A stretch of 64,000 bases of DNA from an uncultured Prevotella sp. (GTDB lineage: Bacteria > Bacteroidota > Bacteroidia > Bacteroidales > Bacteroidaceae), in assembly GCA_947164965.1 (NCBI GenBank), contig CAMUYR010000011.1, positions 1-64,000 of the forward strand, given 5' to 3'. The stretch's first letter is position 1, and each line of letters opens with the position of its first letter. The position numbers were made by a program, and so were the translations under genes. Under the pieces are notes generated by a model that worked only from the letters and a program-made list of their open reading frames with translations, was not told where the DNA came from and did no database searches. Below are positions 23,967 to 32,946 of the stretch, in pieces.

Positions 23967-25469
23967 TTACCAGCCTAATACCCAATGGCTGTTTGAATAA
24001 TTGCCAATGAGTTCGGCATCGCTAATGGGATTGAGCTGACGCATCAGGGGATTGCGCTTTGAGATATCAACAGGCAGCCCTTGTGTATCGTGACTGTTGA
24101 ACTCCAGGATTGTGGCAGTCTTCGCTCCGTCATCGATTCTTCCCCAGCCATATGCAGGAATGTTCTCCAGCGTGCAGTTCAGCAACACGCACTCGGCATG
24201 AGGATAGTTCTTACCTTTATTATCAGGCAAGCGTCCAATCTCGGCATATTCCGACAGTCCTTTCAGGTGACAGTCAACAAATACGTTGCCGTGATTCTCT
24301 TCCGTATTGCGAATCCACATGAATGCGCCATAACTGGTAATAGTACAATGATTGAAGAACGAGGGACCGCGTCCTAAAATCGTGTCACCGCCACCGTCTA
24401 TGCGACAGTTCAGCCAGTAACAGCTGCCATTGGCCTGAAGGGCATCGCCATCGCCGATGATGTGGATATTCTCAAAGAAGTTGCGTTCTCCGTTTACCAG
24501 CAGTCCCTCTGCCTGCCCTTTGCAATCGGTCTTGATAGTCAGATTACGGAACGTGAGGTCGCAACAGTTGTCGGCAGCAAAGGCAGCACGACGCGAAGGG
24601 AACGTACCTCGAACTTCATTGGTCTTGATATCTGCTGGATGTGGGTTAAATACCTCGTTATTCCTGTAGTGTATCAGTACACCCTCGCGACTCTCGCCCT
24701 CGATAGTGACGAACCTCTTGTTGCGGAAATACACCAGTTCCTCGTAGTCGCCGTTCTTCACAAACACGCGGTAGCCATCTTTCTCCGAAGCTATCGAATC
24801 GGGAATGAAGTCCATCGCCCCCTGAACGGTTGAGAAGTCACCCGTCCCGTCTGCCGATACCGTCAGTAGTCGTTGATTACTCTCTGGTGCCTTCGCCTTT
24901 GTGCGGAATGTCCATGCCTTCTTGCCTCGTACACCATTGAATCCTTCAATGACACCCTTGTCGATAGTGACGTAATACTCATGACCATATTCGAGCATAT
25001 TATGATGCAGATAGATTGTCACTTGCTTACCATTAGTGATGATGGGGTAGAAATGGAAACCATCAGAGAAACCACCGATGATGTCGAGCTGATAACGACT
25101 CGTATCCCAGGCATTGACACCAGACGGTGTACCAGCCTTGGTATTGCGATTGGTGATGTTCTGCGACTTATAAATATAAGGTGCGGGCGTGTATTGTGCT
25201 GCTGGATTCTTTGGCTGTCCCTGGGTAGGACCTGCGGGGGTGCTCATATCCAGACGATCAACCAGTTTCCCCGTCCTCCGGTCATAAACCGACACAAACC
25301 CTTGCTGTCCAACGGTAGCATCCTCTGCCATAGTTAGAATCAGGTGGGTATCAATATTCACGTCCATTGCCCCGTTCTCAGGGAACATCTTGGTTACAAT
25401 ATTATCTGCATGACAAACAGATACCATGCCAAACACCAGCCCTTGTATAATAAGTAAATGCTTTCTCAT
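23967..25469 (-). CDS. Pectinesterase (carbohydrate esterase family 8) with N-terminal Ig-like domain
   Basis: The 500-residue secreted enzyme demethylates pectin. It has a signal peptide (to about residue 23), an N-terminal Ig-like domain (about 25-190, starting VTKMFPENGAMDVNIDTHLI) and a right-handed beta-helix from about 200 (VSADGTGDFSTVQGAMDFIP). CE8 residues are visible in GDGDALQANGSCYWLNCRID (catalytic Asp) and GGGDTILGRGPSFFNHC. The ATG at 25469 is used; the TTG at 25475 would overlap the HxlR stop. No other pectin gene is adjacent. Confidence 0.9.
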   Translation of the reverse strand: MRKHLLIIQGLVFGMVSVCHADNIVTKMFPENGAMDVNIDTHLILTMAEDATVGQQGFVSVYDRRTGKLVDRLDMSTPAGPTQGQPKNPAAQYTPAPYIYKSQNITNRNTKAGTPSGVNAWDTSRYQLDIIGGFSDGFHFYPIITNGKQVTIYLHHNMLEYGHEYYVTIDKGVIEGFNGVRGKKAWTFRTKAKAPESNQRLLTVSADGTGDFSTVQGAMDFIPDSIASEKDGYRVFVKNGDYEELVYFRNKRFVTIEGESREGVLIHYRNNEVFNPHPADIKTNEVRGTFPSRRAAFAADNCCDLTFRNLTIKTDCKGQAEGLLVNGERNFFENIHIIGDGDALQANGSCYWLNCRIDGGGDTILGRGPSFFNHCTITSYGAFMWIRNTEENHGNVFVDCHLKGLSEYAEIGRLPDNKGKNYPHAECVLLNCTLENIPAYGWGRIDDGAKTATILEFNSHDTQGLPVDISKRNPLMRQLNPISDAELIGNYSNSHWVLGW

Positions 25470-25471
25470 GA

Positions 25472-25816
25472 TCAATCTGTTACCACTTCCTTAAAATGCG
25501 CTTGGCCCCATTCGATAAGTGCAATGATGGCTGGCATGAGCGACTTACCTGTTTCCGTCAAGGAATACTCCACACGGGGTGGCACTTCCGGATAGACCTC
25601 ACGATGCACCAGATGGCTCTGCTCTAGATTCTTCAATGTCTGAGAGAGCATCTTCTGTGAACAGTCCGTCATCAGACGGCGTATCTCATTGAAACGAAGG
25701 ATACCCGTCTCGCTCCTGTGAAGCATGAAGAGCACCAACATCGACCACTTATCGCCGAAACGACTAATGACATTCCTGATTGGACAAGCCAAATATTCCG
25801 CTTTGATATCTGCCAT
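25472..25816 (-). CDS. HxlR family transcriptional regulator
   Basis: The 114-residue winged-helix regulator has the HxlR signature: CPIRNVISRFGDKWSMLVLF, FNEIRRLMTDCSQKMLSQTL and REVYPEVPPRVEYSLTETGK. The leading Cys is often the redox or aldehyde sensor in this family. It probably controls the divergently placed cupin gene through the inverted repeat at 25929. The ATG at 25816 is the natural family start. Its last 73 bp recur as a fragment at 49098-49171. Confidence 0.92.
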   Translation of the reverse strand: MADIKAEYLACPIRNVISRFGDKWSMLVLFMLHRSETGILRFNEIRRLMTDCSQKMLSQTLKNLEQSHLVHREVYPEVPPRVEYSLTETGKSLMPAIIALIEWGQAHFKEVVTD

Positions 25817-25928
25817 AACTTCTGATTTTGGCACAAAAGTAACCAAAAGAAACCGAATTACCAAATTATACTAAGTTAATCAAAGTTAAAGTCGTTTTCT
25901 GCAAACCCCGATAACATCACAATTCCTA

Positions 25929-25993
25929 CTTTTTGGTAACTATGGCACCAAAAAGTGCCTTCTTGCGGGAACGAAATATTCGCCGTACCTTTG
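25929..25993 (+). promoter_or_regulatory. HxlR-type operator and promoter of the cupin gene
   Basis: CTTTTTGGT (25929-25937) and ACCAAAAAG (25947-25955) are a perfect 9-bp inverted repeat with a 9-nt spacer. They lie about 30 nt ahead of the TACCTTTG -7 box at 25986-25993. Related TGGCACAAAAGTAACC words lie next to the hxlR start. Regulation by the adjacent HxlR is inferred. Confidence 0.6.
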
Positions 25994-25996
25994 CGC

Positions 25997-26081
25997 CCAG
26001 TTAAGAACTGGTCGCGATGATGCTCACGCTCGGCATAACTGAAGCAAGCTTCGTTCTGCACTCGCTTACTCGCATCATTGT
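25997..26081 (+). promoter_or_regulatory. Structured 5' leader of the cupin gene containing a bulged-hairpin repeat
   Basis: The predicted transcript starts with the hairpin CCAGTT-AAG-AACTGG. A long imperfect hairpin follows, with outer arms GATGATGC and GCATCATT. Its core (26033-26059) pairs GCATAAC-T-GAAGC with GCTTC-GTTCTGC around an AA loop. The core is the dispersed repeat in minus orientation. The same order (promoter box, small hairpin, repeat hairpin) is found ahead of the permease gene at 46628. Confidence 0.55.
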
Positions 26082-26132
26082 CACCGTCAAAACGAAAAAA
26101 CATGTATAACAAATAATAAAGTAAAGAACATT

Positions 26133-26585
26133 ATGAAACAGATTGAGACAATTGCAACAGGTAAGAACTACAGCGCAGTAAGCGTAGGTAAGATGAACGA
26201 GATTATTGAGCACGAGTTGCCGATGGGTGCTGTAACCATTCAGGGTAAGGTATTCGCCGGTCAGGCTGTAGGTGCTACAGGCAGCGAACTCTCATTCCAG
26301 ACGCTCGTTCCCGGTCAGGACAGTGGTTTCCTTCACACCCACAAGACCCACGAGGAGCTTTACATCATCCTGAAGGGCGAGGGCCAGTATCAGGTGGACG
26401 GCGAGATTTTCCCCGTCAGCGAGGGCACCATCATCCGTGTGGCTCCCGATGGCAAGCGTGCGCTGAAGAACACCGGTAGCGAGAACCTGACGATGCTCTG
26501 CATCCAGTACAAGGCCAATGCTTTTACCGAGGCCGATAGCCCCATGACCGACGGCAACATCCTTCAGGAACCGCTTAACTGGTAA
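26133..26585 (+). CDS. Cupin-domain protein
   Basis: The 150-residue single-domain cupin has the metal-binding motif GQDSGFLHTHKTHEELYIIL (two His plus Glu) and a second strand motif ending in GKRALKNTGSENLTML. The enzymatic role is unknown. The HxlR-type operator upstream suggests induction by a reactive small molecule. The leader is about 130 nt and structured. Confidence 0.9.
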   Translation: MKQIETIATGKNYSAVSVGKMNEIIEHELPMGAVTIQGKVFAGQAVGATGSELSFQTLVPGQDSGFLHTHKTHEELYIILKGEGQYQVDGEIFPVSEGTIIRVAPDGKRALKNTGSENLTMLCIQYKANAFTEADSPMTDGNILQEPLNW

Positions 26586-26670
26586 TCGTCCATGATGCAA
26601 CAGGCATTACAATTCCTATAAATAATCATAAGAAATGGTCTCGTTTCACTATGAAGCGGGACTTTTTTCG

Positions 26671-26732
26671 TATCTTTGCCGAAAGTTTTATCTGAAAAGG
26701 TCTTGGTAGTTTAGAGTCCCTTGGCAAGGGAC
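26671..26732 (+). promoter_or_regulatory. Promoter and leader hairpin of the esterase gene
   Basis: TATCTTTG (26671-26678) is a good -7 box. GTCCCTT-GGC-AAGGGAC (26716-26732) forms a 7-bp leader hairpin. The start codon is at 26764. Confidence 0.6.
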
Positions 26733-26763
26733 GGCTATAATGCAGGGATGTAAAATCGACATT

Positions 26764-27717
26764 ATGAAGAAGGTATTATTATTGATGGCAGTCATAGTTT
26801 TGAGCTTTGCTGCCTGCGCCCAGGGACAGAAGAAGACGGGCAATCAGAGAGGACCACGTCAGGGTGGCGGTATGATGATGGCCAACAAGGACAGCGACAG
26901 CACGTTTGTGGCCTTGAAAAACGAGACGCTTGGAAAGTTCAAGCAACTGACCTTCGATGATGCTGAGACGGGCAAGACGATGGCATACAATCTGCTTGTT
27001 CCTAAAGACTACGACGGTTCGAAGAACTATCCGTTGGTTCTCTTTATGGCCGATGCCAGCACGGTGGGTACGGATGCCACAAGACCCCTGACTCAGGGCT
27101 ATGGCGCTTTGGTGTTTGCTTCGGATAGAGACCAGCAGAAACATCCCTCGTTCGTATTGGTTCCCCAATATACAGAGTGGGCTGTGCAGGATGACTGGAG
27201 CACGACGGAAGAGGTAGAGATGACCATCCGACTGCTGAAGGCCGTCTGTAAGGAATACAAGGTTGACACAAACCGACTCTATACTACAGGCCAGTCGATG
27301 GGTGGCATGATGTCGTTCTACTTCAACATCACACATCCCGACCTCTTCGCTGCCTCGCTGTTCGTCAGCAGCCAGTGGGATACAACGAAGATGAAAGACT
27401 TCGGCAAGAAGCACTTCTTCTATATCGTGGCCGGTGGTGACCAGAAAGCCTCTGGAGGCATGAAAGATCTGGCAGAAGTTCTGAAGCAGCAGAACGCAAG
27501 AGTCGATTCTGCCTCGTGGAGTGCCAAACTGCCACAAGCAGAACAGGAACGGCTTGCCAAGGAACTCATAGCCAAAGGCGGCAACATCAACTTCATCAAG
27601 TGGGAGACCGGCAGCGTACTTCCAGAGACAGGTCGGGCTATGGAGCACATGGCCTCGTTCGACTACGGCTACAAGATTGTCGCCGTCCGCGACTGGCTGT
27701 TTGAACAGAGCAAATAA
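26764..27717 (+). CDS. Secreted alpha/beta-hydrolase (esterase/peptidase-like)
   Basis: The 317-residue exported protein has a signal peptide ending LSFAACAQ (possible lipobox FAAC). It has an alpha/beta-hydrolase fold: YNLLVPKDYDGSKNYPLVLF, then LYTTGQSMGGMMSFYFN (nucleophile elbow GQSMGG). The catalytic Asp and His are probably in VAGGDQ and near the C-terminus (MEHMASFDYGYKI). Relatives act on phenolic or acyl esters; the substrate is not predictable. ATG 26764 is preferred over 26740 because it gives a clean signal peptide. Confidence 0.85.
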   Translation: MKKVLLLMAVIVLSFAACAQGQKKTGNQRGPRQGGGMMMANKDSDSTFVALKNETLGKFKQLTFDDAETGKTMAYNLLVPKDYDGSKNYPLVLFMADASTVGTDATRPLTQGYGALVFASDRDQQKHPSFVLVPQYTEWAVQDDWSTTEEVEMTIRLLKAVCKEYKVDTNRLYTTGQSMGGMMSFYFNITHPDLFAASLFVSSQWDTTKMKDFGKKHFFYIVAGGDQKASGGMKDLAEVLKQQNARVDSASWSAKLPQAEQERLAKELIAKGGNINFIKWETGSVLPETGRAMEHMASFDYGYKIVAVRDWLFEQSK

Positions 27718-27752
27718 TCACGAACTAAAACAAATACAAGACAAATATACTG

Positions 27753-28544
27753 ATGATTACAAACGGGAAATACAGACATACTTACACATCGACGGCATCG
27801 GACATTACACCGCTGTACAGGCTAACGCCGAATGCGATGCTGATGTACTTTCAGGATAGTTTCGCACGCCTGATGACCATCCACGGCGTTGCTGCATTCG
27901 ACATTGTGAAACAACGGCGGATGTGGGTCATCACCGAGGTACAGATGGACGTCGAGCCGACGGTCTCCTACTGGTCGGAGGACTTCACCGTAGAAATATG
28001 GGTGAGCGAACTGTCGTCGCTTCGCATCTACTGCGATTTCCGCATCGTCCGTGCAGACAACGAACAGCTGATAGCCTCGGGAACGAGCCAATGGAACATC
28101 TTAAACCTCAATACGAAGCGGTTGGAAACGACGGATTTCTTGGCCGACAAACTGACAGTGGTGCCTGAGCTGATGACTGCCAGTCACAAGAAAGTGCGGT
28201 TTCCCAAGATGCTGTCGTGCGACATGCAGATGGAGCATCGCGCCACCCGTCTCGACCTCGACTTCAACTTCCACGTCAGCAACCGCAGCTATGTCAGCAT
28301 CGCTCTGCTGACCATGCCCGACGAGGTACTGGCCTCGCAGACGCTGAAGGCGATTACCGTCCACTGGTTGCACGAGACCTATCTTGACGAAACCCTCCTA
28401 TGCCGCATGTCGCGCACAGAGGATGGCAGCTATTTCCACACGCTGACGAATGCCGATGGCATCGTGGTGTGTGAACTCATGAGTAAATGGCAGCCACAGC
28501 CCGAAAAACCCGATGTCAGCGAGGTACTGAACAGAGATTTATAA
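27753..28544 (+). CDS. Acyl-[acyl-carrier-protein] thioesterase
   Basis: The 263-residue protein is a tandem-hotdog (FatA-like) thioesterase that releases fatty acids from ACP. It shows YFQDSFARLMTIHGVAAFDI, the RRMWVITEVQMDV strand, SGTSQWNILNLNTKRL (catalytic Asn region) and FNFHVSNRSYVSIALL in the second hotdog. It is 35 nt after the esterase and followed by a strong terminator. Confidence 0.88.
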   Translation: MITNGKYRHTYTSTASDITPLYRLTPNAMLMYFQDSFARLMTIHGVAAFDIVKQRRMWVITEVQMDVEPTVSYWSEDFTVEIWVSELSSLRIYCDFRIVRADNEQLIASGTSQWNILNLNTKRLETTDFLADKLTVVPELMTASHKKVRFPKMLSCDMQMEHRATRLDLDFNFHVSNRSYVSIALLTMPDEVLASQTLKAITVHWLHETYLDETLLCRMSRTEDGSYFHTLTNADGIVVCELMSKWQPQPEKPDVSEVLNRDL

Positions 28545-28549
28545 TAACT

Positions 28550-28589
28550 AAAGCATCCGTGTCAAAACTTGTGTTGACACGGATGCTTT
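28550..28589. terminator. Strong bidirectional terminator
   Basis: Fifteen-bp perfect arms (AAAGCATCCGTGTCA and its complement) enclose a 10-nt loop. It sits between the convergent thioesterase and coiled-coil genes, with T-rich sequence on the plus side and A-rich on the other. Confidence 0.85.
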
Positions 28590-28607
28590 GGTTTAAGCTG
28601 CTGCTAA

Positions 28608-28919
28608 TTATCGCTTGTCAGGAATGCCGTAGTCTGGCCAGCGTTCTTGCGGATAGTAGCCTTTCAATGTCTTTTTCGACTCGGCATAGGAGGCCTTGAC
28701 GAGTGTCATCAGGTCGTTCATCTTCTTTACCTTGGGAGTCAACTCCTCGCGAAGGCGATCAACCTCGGCATTGGCTTCAGAAAGCATTGCCACAGTCTTT
28801 TCCATCTGTTCGATTTCGTTATTGGAAACACCTCTTTCACCCATTTCTCTCACGTGTCGACGTAGCCCCTCAATGAGGTTGCGACTCTTCTCAATCTGAA
28901 TTTCTGTTGTCTTTGACAT
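28608..28919 (-). CDS. Small coiled-coil protein of unknown function
   Basis: The 103-residue protein has a helical, charged N-terminal two thirds with heptad-like spacing (IEKSRNLIEGLRRHVREMGE, then EQMEKTVAMLSEANAEVDRL) and a short aromatic C-terminus (KGYYPQERWPDYGIPDKR). No family is recognised. It has no signal peptide. The T-rich 190-nt gap upstream holds nothing else I can identify. Confidence 0.7.
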   Translation of the reverse strand: MSKTTEIQIEKSRNLIEGLRRHVREMGERGVSNNEIEQMEKTVAMLSEANAEVDRLREELTPKVKKMNDLMTLVKASYAESKKTLKGYYPQERWPDYGIPDKR

Positions 28920-29098
28920 AATGCTTGTGAATTACGTTTTTTATTGATACTTTTGTATCTGATTTACGTTACAAAATTAACAAAAAAAATCGATTTTACG
29001 AACGCCATACGATGTCACTTTTTCGTTTTTTTAAGATGAAGAATGCCATGTATTTAAACAATTTTTGCTAATTTGGGCGCGTAAAAATAAGAACTAAT

Positions 29099-29261
29099 AT
29101 GATGAAGATTTTATCCGCAAGTAGCAGGTCTAGTCGCGCTGACGGCCTGCAATAGTAGTGAACCAAAGGCTGAAAGTGTCGTAAACACCGACAGCGAAGC
29201 CATTGTAGAAATGTTGTGGTTCAATACTTGCGCTCTAAGCCCAGAAAAAAGCGACATTTAG
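29099..29261 (+). pseudogene. Frameshifted lipoprotein remnant
   Basis: ATGATGAAGATTTTATCC opens a signal peptide but reaches stops after 18 codons. In the +1 frame from 29124 the reading AGLVALTACNSSEPKAESVV has a perfect lipobox (LTAC) and continues for 45 codons to TAG at 29259. A one-base frameshift near 29122 therefore separates the n-region from the lipobox. The 29262-29419 gap beyond contains only the next promoter. Confidence 0.6.
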
Positions 29262-29387
29262 ACTATTCATCTGATGTTCATTCCCAGAATTGCCATTTTA
29301 GAAGCAATCATTTGATAGTCTCTTTTCTGTTTGTTGAGCAAAAAAGGCTGTTTGCTGAAAACATTTGGCAGCTAATACAAGATGTAT

Positions 29388-29395
29388 TAATTTTG
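29388..29395 (+). promoter_or_regulatory. Vegetative -7 box of the beta-helix gene
   Basis: TAATTTTG lies about 25 nt before the ATG at 29420, with a TTTG word at the expected -33 distance. Confidence 0.6.
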
Positions 29396-29419
29396 CCATC
29401 GAAAACAAAAGAAGTAGTT

Positions 29420-30811
29420 ATGAAACAGCTGTTATTTTCAATTATATCCATGTTTATAGTTAGTCTGACTGCAATGGCACAGGGAGAAATGCCACAGGGC
29501 AACAATGAAATGAAAGAACGTCCGCAGGGAATGCGTCCGCCAAGAGGACATCGTCCTCCCGGCATGCCTCTTGGAATGCCTGGTGGTCCTGGCTCTCGTA
29601 GTAAGGATATCAAATATGCCGGAGCAACAGAACTGACGGCTCAGACAAACGAAGTTGATAAAACGTATCAGAGCAGTAAGACTGATGAAAGTGCATTGAT
29701 GATATCTACCAAGGAAGCAGTGACCATCGCTCAGCCCACTATCAACAAAACGGGAAATTCTGATGGAGGTGACAACTGTAGCTTCTATGGTGTGAATGCA
29801 GCCCTGCTTGTGAAGGGTGGCAGCACCGCAACCATCAAAGGAGGCACAATCACAAGTGACGCTACTGGAGCAAATGGTGTTTTCTCATACGGAGGGAATG
29901 GCGGACATAATGGTGGTGATGGCGATGGTACCACAGTCATCATCGAGGATACTAAGATTACCACTACTGGCGATGGTTCTGGCGGTATCATGACTACTGG
30001 TGGTGGCGTGATGAAGGCCAAGAATCTGACCGTCAATACAAGTGGTCGTTCGTCAGCTCCCATCCGTACGGATCGTGGTGGCGGTATTGTGACTGTGGAA
30101 GGTGGCAGCTATACCGGCAATGGCCTCGGTTCGCCAGTTATCTACTCCACAGCTGATGTGACCGTATCTGATGCCACGCTTACATCTAACAAGTCTGAAG
30201 GTGTTTGCATCGAGGGTAAGAACAGCATAACGCTAAACAACTGCCAGATGACTGTCAGCAACGGGCAACGCAACGGACATGCCCAGTTCCTGGATGCCAT
30301 CATGATCTATCAGTCGTTCTCTGGCGATGCCGACAGCGGCAATTCACACTTCACGATGAACGGTGGTTCGCTGACCAATCGCCAAGGCCATCTCTTCCAT
30401 GTGACCAACACAAATGCGATTATATCTTTGAATGGTGTCAAACTGGTGAATGACGACCCTGCCAAAGTGCTGTTGTCAGTATGTGCCGATGGATGGCAGG
30501 GAGCCAGCAACAAAGCAACGCTGAATGCGAGTCATCAGCAGATGGAAGGCACTATCCTTGTGGGTAACGACTCTGAGCTGACACTGAATCTGGTGGATGC
30601 TTCTACCTTCAATGGCTCTATCAGCGGCAATATCACCAATGCTGCAGGTAACACCGTATCTACTGAGACAGGAACGGTGAATGTGACACTTGGCAAAGAC
30701 TGCACCTGGAGCCTCACTGACGATACCTACATCACATCTCTGAAGGGCGATATATCTCGCATCAAAACGAATGGTCATCGACTATTCGTGAACGGAAAGG
30801 AGATAAAATAG
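29420..30811 (+). CDS. Secreted parallel beta-helix repeat protein
   Basis: The 463-residue exported protein has a signal peptide (to about residue 20, SLTAMAQ) and a proline/glycine-rich linker (residues 25-60; MRPPRGHRPPGMPLGMPGG). A long run of short strands then follows with the rhythm of a right-handed beta-helix (LLVKGGSTATIKGGTITSDA, IIEDTKITTTGDGSGGIMTT, VTVEGGSYTGNGLGSPVIYS). It lacks recognisable catalytic residues and resembles adhesin or pectate-lyase-like surface proteins. Start 29420 is supported by the promoter and signal peptide. Confidence 0.8.
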   Translation: MKQLLFSIISMFIVSLTAMAQGEMPQGNNEMKERPQGMRPPRGHRPPGMPLGMPGGPGSRSKDIKYAGATELTAQTNEVDKTYQSSKTDESALMISTKEAVTIAQPTINKTGNSDGGDNCSFYGVNAALLVKGGSTATIKGGTITSDATGANGVFSYGGNGGHNGGDGDGTTVIIEDTKITTTGDGSGGIMTTGGGVMKAKNLTVNTSGRSSAPIRTDRGGGIVTVEGGSYTGNGLGSPVIYSTADVTVSDATLTSNKSEGVCIEGKNSITLNNCQMTVSNGQRNGHAQFLDAIMIYQSFSGDADSGNSHFTMNGGSLTNRQGHLFHVTNTNAIISLNGVKLVNDDPAKVLLSVCADGWQGASNKATLNASHQQMEGTILVGNDSELTLNLVDASTFNGSISGNITNAAGNTVSTETGTVNVTLGKDCTWSLTDDTYITSLKGDISRIKTNGHRLFVNGKEIK

Positions 30812-30818
30812 GAGATTA

Positions 30819-31592
30819 TTACTCCAGCAAGACATCGAGCACCATCATCAGAGCGAAACCAACCGCAAAGAGGATGGTGCTTAAGTTTGTGTGCTGTCCA
30901 CTGGTGGCTTCGGGTATCAGCTCCTCCACGACCACATAGAGCATGGCTCCAGCGGCAAAGGCCAGCAGATAAGGGAGCATGGGTACGAAGAGGGCTGCGA
31001 GCAACAGCACGAGGATGGCTCCAAGGGGCTGGGCAACACCACTGAGACAGCCCAGGAGGAACGACCTGGTGCGTGACTTGCCTGATGCCCGCATCGGGAT
31101 CGATACTACTGCTCCTTCTGGTACGTTCTGGATGGCGATGCCGAGTGATACGACGAGGGCACTGGCGGCACTGATGCCTACATCACCCTGTCCGGCTCCT
31201 GCCAAAACTACACCGATAGCCATACCTTCAGGCAGGTGGTGGATGGTGACTGCCAACATCAGCATCGTGGTACGGGAAAGGCTGGAACGCGGGCCTTCTG
31301 GCTGTGTGGTACCGATATGCAGGTGAGGTGTAAGCACGTCGATAAGCAACAGGAATCCCATGCCTACGAGGAAACCGATGAGTGGTGGAACGACGGCCCA
31401 CCGCCCTTCACCCATCTCTACGGCTGGCAGCAACAGCGACCAGAAGGATGCCGACACCATCACACCAGCCGCAAAGCCAAGCAGCGACTTTTGCAGCAGA
31501 CCTGACATTTCCTTCTGTGTCAGGAACACCACTGCTGAACCGAACACGATGCCCAGCATTGGCACAAGGAGTCCTATGAGGATCGTTTCCAT
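30819..31592 (-). CDS. ZIP family metal transporter
   Basis: The 257-residue inner-membrane divalent-metal importer has about eight helices. The ZIP metal-site helices are visible as TIHHLPEGMAIGVVLAGAG (HxxxE) and IAIQNVPEGAVVSIPMRASG (NxxxE). A variable His-containing loop (TPHLHIGTTQPEGP) lies between helices 3 and 4. It probably imports zinc or iron. The gene is almost leaderless: its TACCTTTG box is only 11 nt upstream of the ATG. Confidence 0.93.
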   Translation of the reverse strand: METILIGLLVPMLGIVFGSAVVFLTQKEMSGLLQKSLLGFAAGVMVSASFWSLLLPAVEMGEGRWAVVPPLIGFLVGMGFLLLIDVLTPHLHIGTTQPEGPRSSLSRTTMLMLAVTIHHLPEGMAIGVVLAGAGQGDVGISAASALVVSLGIAIQNVPEGAVVSIPMRASGKSRTRSFLLGCLSGVAQPLGAILVLLLAALFVPMLPYLLAFAAGAMLYVVVEELIPEATSGQHTNLSTILFAVGFALMMVLDVLLE

Positions 31593-31602
31593 ATTTCAGT
31601 TG

Positions 31603-31610
31603 CAAAGGTA
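31603..31610 (-). promoter_or_regulatory. Vegetative -7 box of the ZIP transporter gene
   Basis: TACCTTTG on the minus strand lies so close to the ATG at 31592 that the transcript would have almost no 5' leader. Confidence 0.7.
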
Positions 31611-31612
31611 CA

Positions 31613-31662
31613 ACAAAAAACCTGACGGTGCAATACCTAAAAATGAGGTTTGTACCGTCAGG
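31613..31662 (-). terminator. Terminator of the rubredoxin-ferritin operon
   Basis: CCTGACGGT and ACCGTCAGG form a 9-bp stem with a second inner ACCT/AGGT stem. On the minus strand it is followed by six T residues. It lies 12 nt past the stop codon of the MBL-rubredoxin gene. Confidence 0.8.
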
Positions 31663-31674
31663 AATAAAAATGGT

Positions 31675-32616
31675 TTACGCAACGTTGAATTTCGTCTTGG
31701 GTTGTTTGCAGCGAGGGCAGCGCCAGTCGTCGGGCAGGTCTTCGAAGGCCACACCGTCGTGCTCAGCGGGGTCATAGACATATCCGCAGACGGAGCAGAC
31801 GTACTTACCGCTGGCCTCCTGCTGAGAGAAGTCTATCTCTGCGAGAACTGTCGGCACAGGATTGTCGAGGTCTATCACGCGCTTGGCCTCCAGATTCTCG
31901 TAGCCTTGCGGGGTGTGGGTGCCGCAATATACCGTGGGGTGGTTGCGCACGAACTCGCGGATGCGGTCCTGCGTCTCGCGGGCTGCTGCCAGGTCGTCGA
32001 AGACCACGGAGAGTTTGTCCTCGTAGAGTGCTTCGTCCACATAGGTGATGTCGCCGTGCAGCATATAGAACAGTCCGTCCAACTCCACAATGATGATGCT
32101 GTTGCCCTTGGTGTGACCCTTGGCCTTGATCAGGTAGATGCCGTCCTCAATCTTCTGACTCTCAGGGAAGTTGTAGTACGGTCCGTCGGTATAGGTCACC
32201 GGCACGAGGTTTGTCAGGCTCTGCAACTCGGCAGCGTCCATCTCGTCCTTGTTCACATACACCTTCGCGTTGGGGAACGAACGTAGTTCGCCCGAGTGGT
32301 CCGCATGGCGGTGGGTCAGCAGAATCTTTGTCACCTGTTCGGGCTTGTAGCCGAGCGCTGCGAATGCCTCCATATAAGTGCAGATATCCTTGCCCGTATA
32401 GGCCATTGCCCGCTCGTCGGGCACCTCTTCAGGGGTACCGGCGGGGATGCCTGTATCCACCAGAATCACCTCCTTGCCCGTGTCAATCAGATAGTTCTGC
32501 AAACTGCCGCGATAGCGGATGTTCTTGTCGAACCTGTCGGGCCCTTTTTCGCCACCGAAGGCAAAGGGCTGGGTATAGAATCCGTCACGACGGAATTTTA
32601 CTGCTTTGATTTCCAT
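31675..32616 (-). CDS. Metallo-beta-lactamase-fold protein fused to rubredoxin
   Basis: The 313-residue fusion has an MBL domain in residues 1-260 (metal motif [10 protein letters not shown], then [15 protein letters not shown] and [10 protein letters not shown]). Residues 268-313 form a complete rubredoxin ([20 protein letters not shown], then [10 protein letters not shown], two CxxC knuckles). Diiron flavoproteins combine MBL, flavodoxin and rubredoxin modules; here the flavodoxin module is absent, so electron delivery or a hydrolase role is uncertain. It is last in an operon with another rubredoxin, a small winged helix and a ferritin-like protein. Confidence 0.9.
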   Translation of the reverse strand: MEIKAVKFRRDGFYTQPFAFGGEKGPDRFDKNIRYRGSLQNYLIDTGKEVILVDTGIPAGTPEEVPDERAMAYTGKDICTYMEAFAALGYKPEQVTKILLTHRHADHSGELRSFPNAKVYVNKDEMDAAELQSLTNLVPVTYTDGPYYNFPESQKIEDGIYLIKAKGHTKGNSIIIVELDGLFYMLHGDITYVDEALYEDKLSVVFDDLAAARETQDRIREFVRNHPTVYCGTHTPQGYENLEAKRVIDLDNPVPTVLAEIDFSQQEASGKYVCSVCGYVYDPAEHDGVAFEDLPDDWRCPRCKQPKTKFNVA

Positions 32617-32630
32617 AATGCTTATTAGTT

Positions 32631-32792
32631 TTATTCCTCAACGGGTACGAACTTCTCCTTCTTTTTCTTGCAGCGGGGACAGCGCCAGGTGTCGGGCAGG
32701 TCTTCAAACTTAGTCCCGGGAGCGATTCCCTGCTTGGGGTCTCCCACTTCGGGGTCGTAGACGTATCTACAGGGGCATTTCATCTTTGCCAT
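32631..32792 (-). CDS. Rubredoxin with an unusual first metal knuckle
   Basis: The 53-residue protein [14 protein letters not shown]...[12 protein letters not shown]...[13 protein letters not shown] has the rubredoxin length and second CxxC knuckle. The first knuckle is CPC followed by RY, not the usual CxxCGY, so either the Cys spacing is CxC or an upstream residue contributes. It should carry one iron for electron transfer. It sits 14 nt upstream of the MBL-rubredoxin gene. The ATG at 32792 is the only one that fits. Confidence 0.85.
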   Translation of the reverse strand: MAKMKCPCRYVYDPEVGDPKQGIAPGTKFEDLPDTWRCPRCKKKKEKFVPVEE

Positions 32793-32898
32793 AATCGTAA
32801 ATGTTTTAGGTGAATGATAAATCTAAAGGGGAGGCAGGCGTGGTGTCTTTCAGCGTGTCGCCAAGTCACTCCGGCCAGCTCCCCTCAAGAAGATTTGA

Positions 32899-32923
32899 GA
32901 AGCCCCCGCCAAACGGGGGCTTC
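32899..32923. terminator. GC-rich hairpin between the winged-helix and rubredoxin genes
   Basis: GAAGCCCCCG and CGGGGGCTTC are perfect 10-bp arms with a 5-nt loop. There is no T run on either strand, so it may be an mRNA-processing or attenuation structure inside the operon instead of a full terminator. Confidence 0.5.
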
Positions 32924-32946
32924 GGCGTAAGCCAAGGGGGGCCGAA

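Noticed and set aside
31360..32286. Plus-strand frame of 308 codons
   Set aside because: Shadow of the ZIP and MBL-rubredoxin genes, spanning their intergenic terminator.
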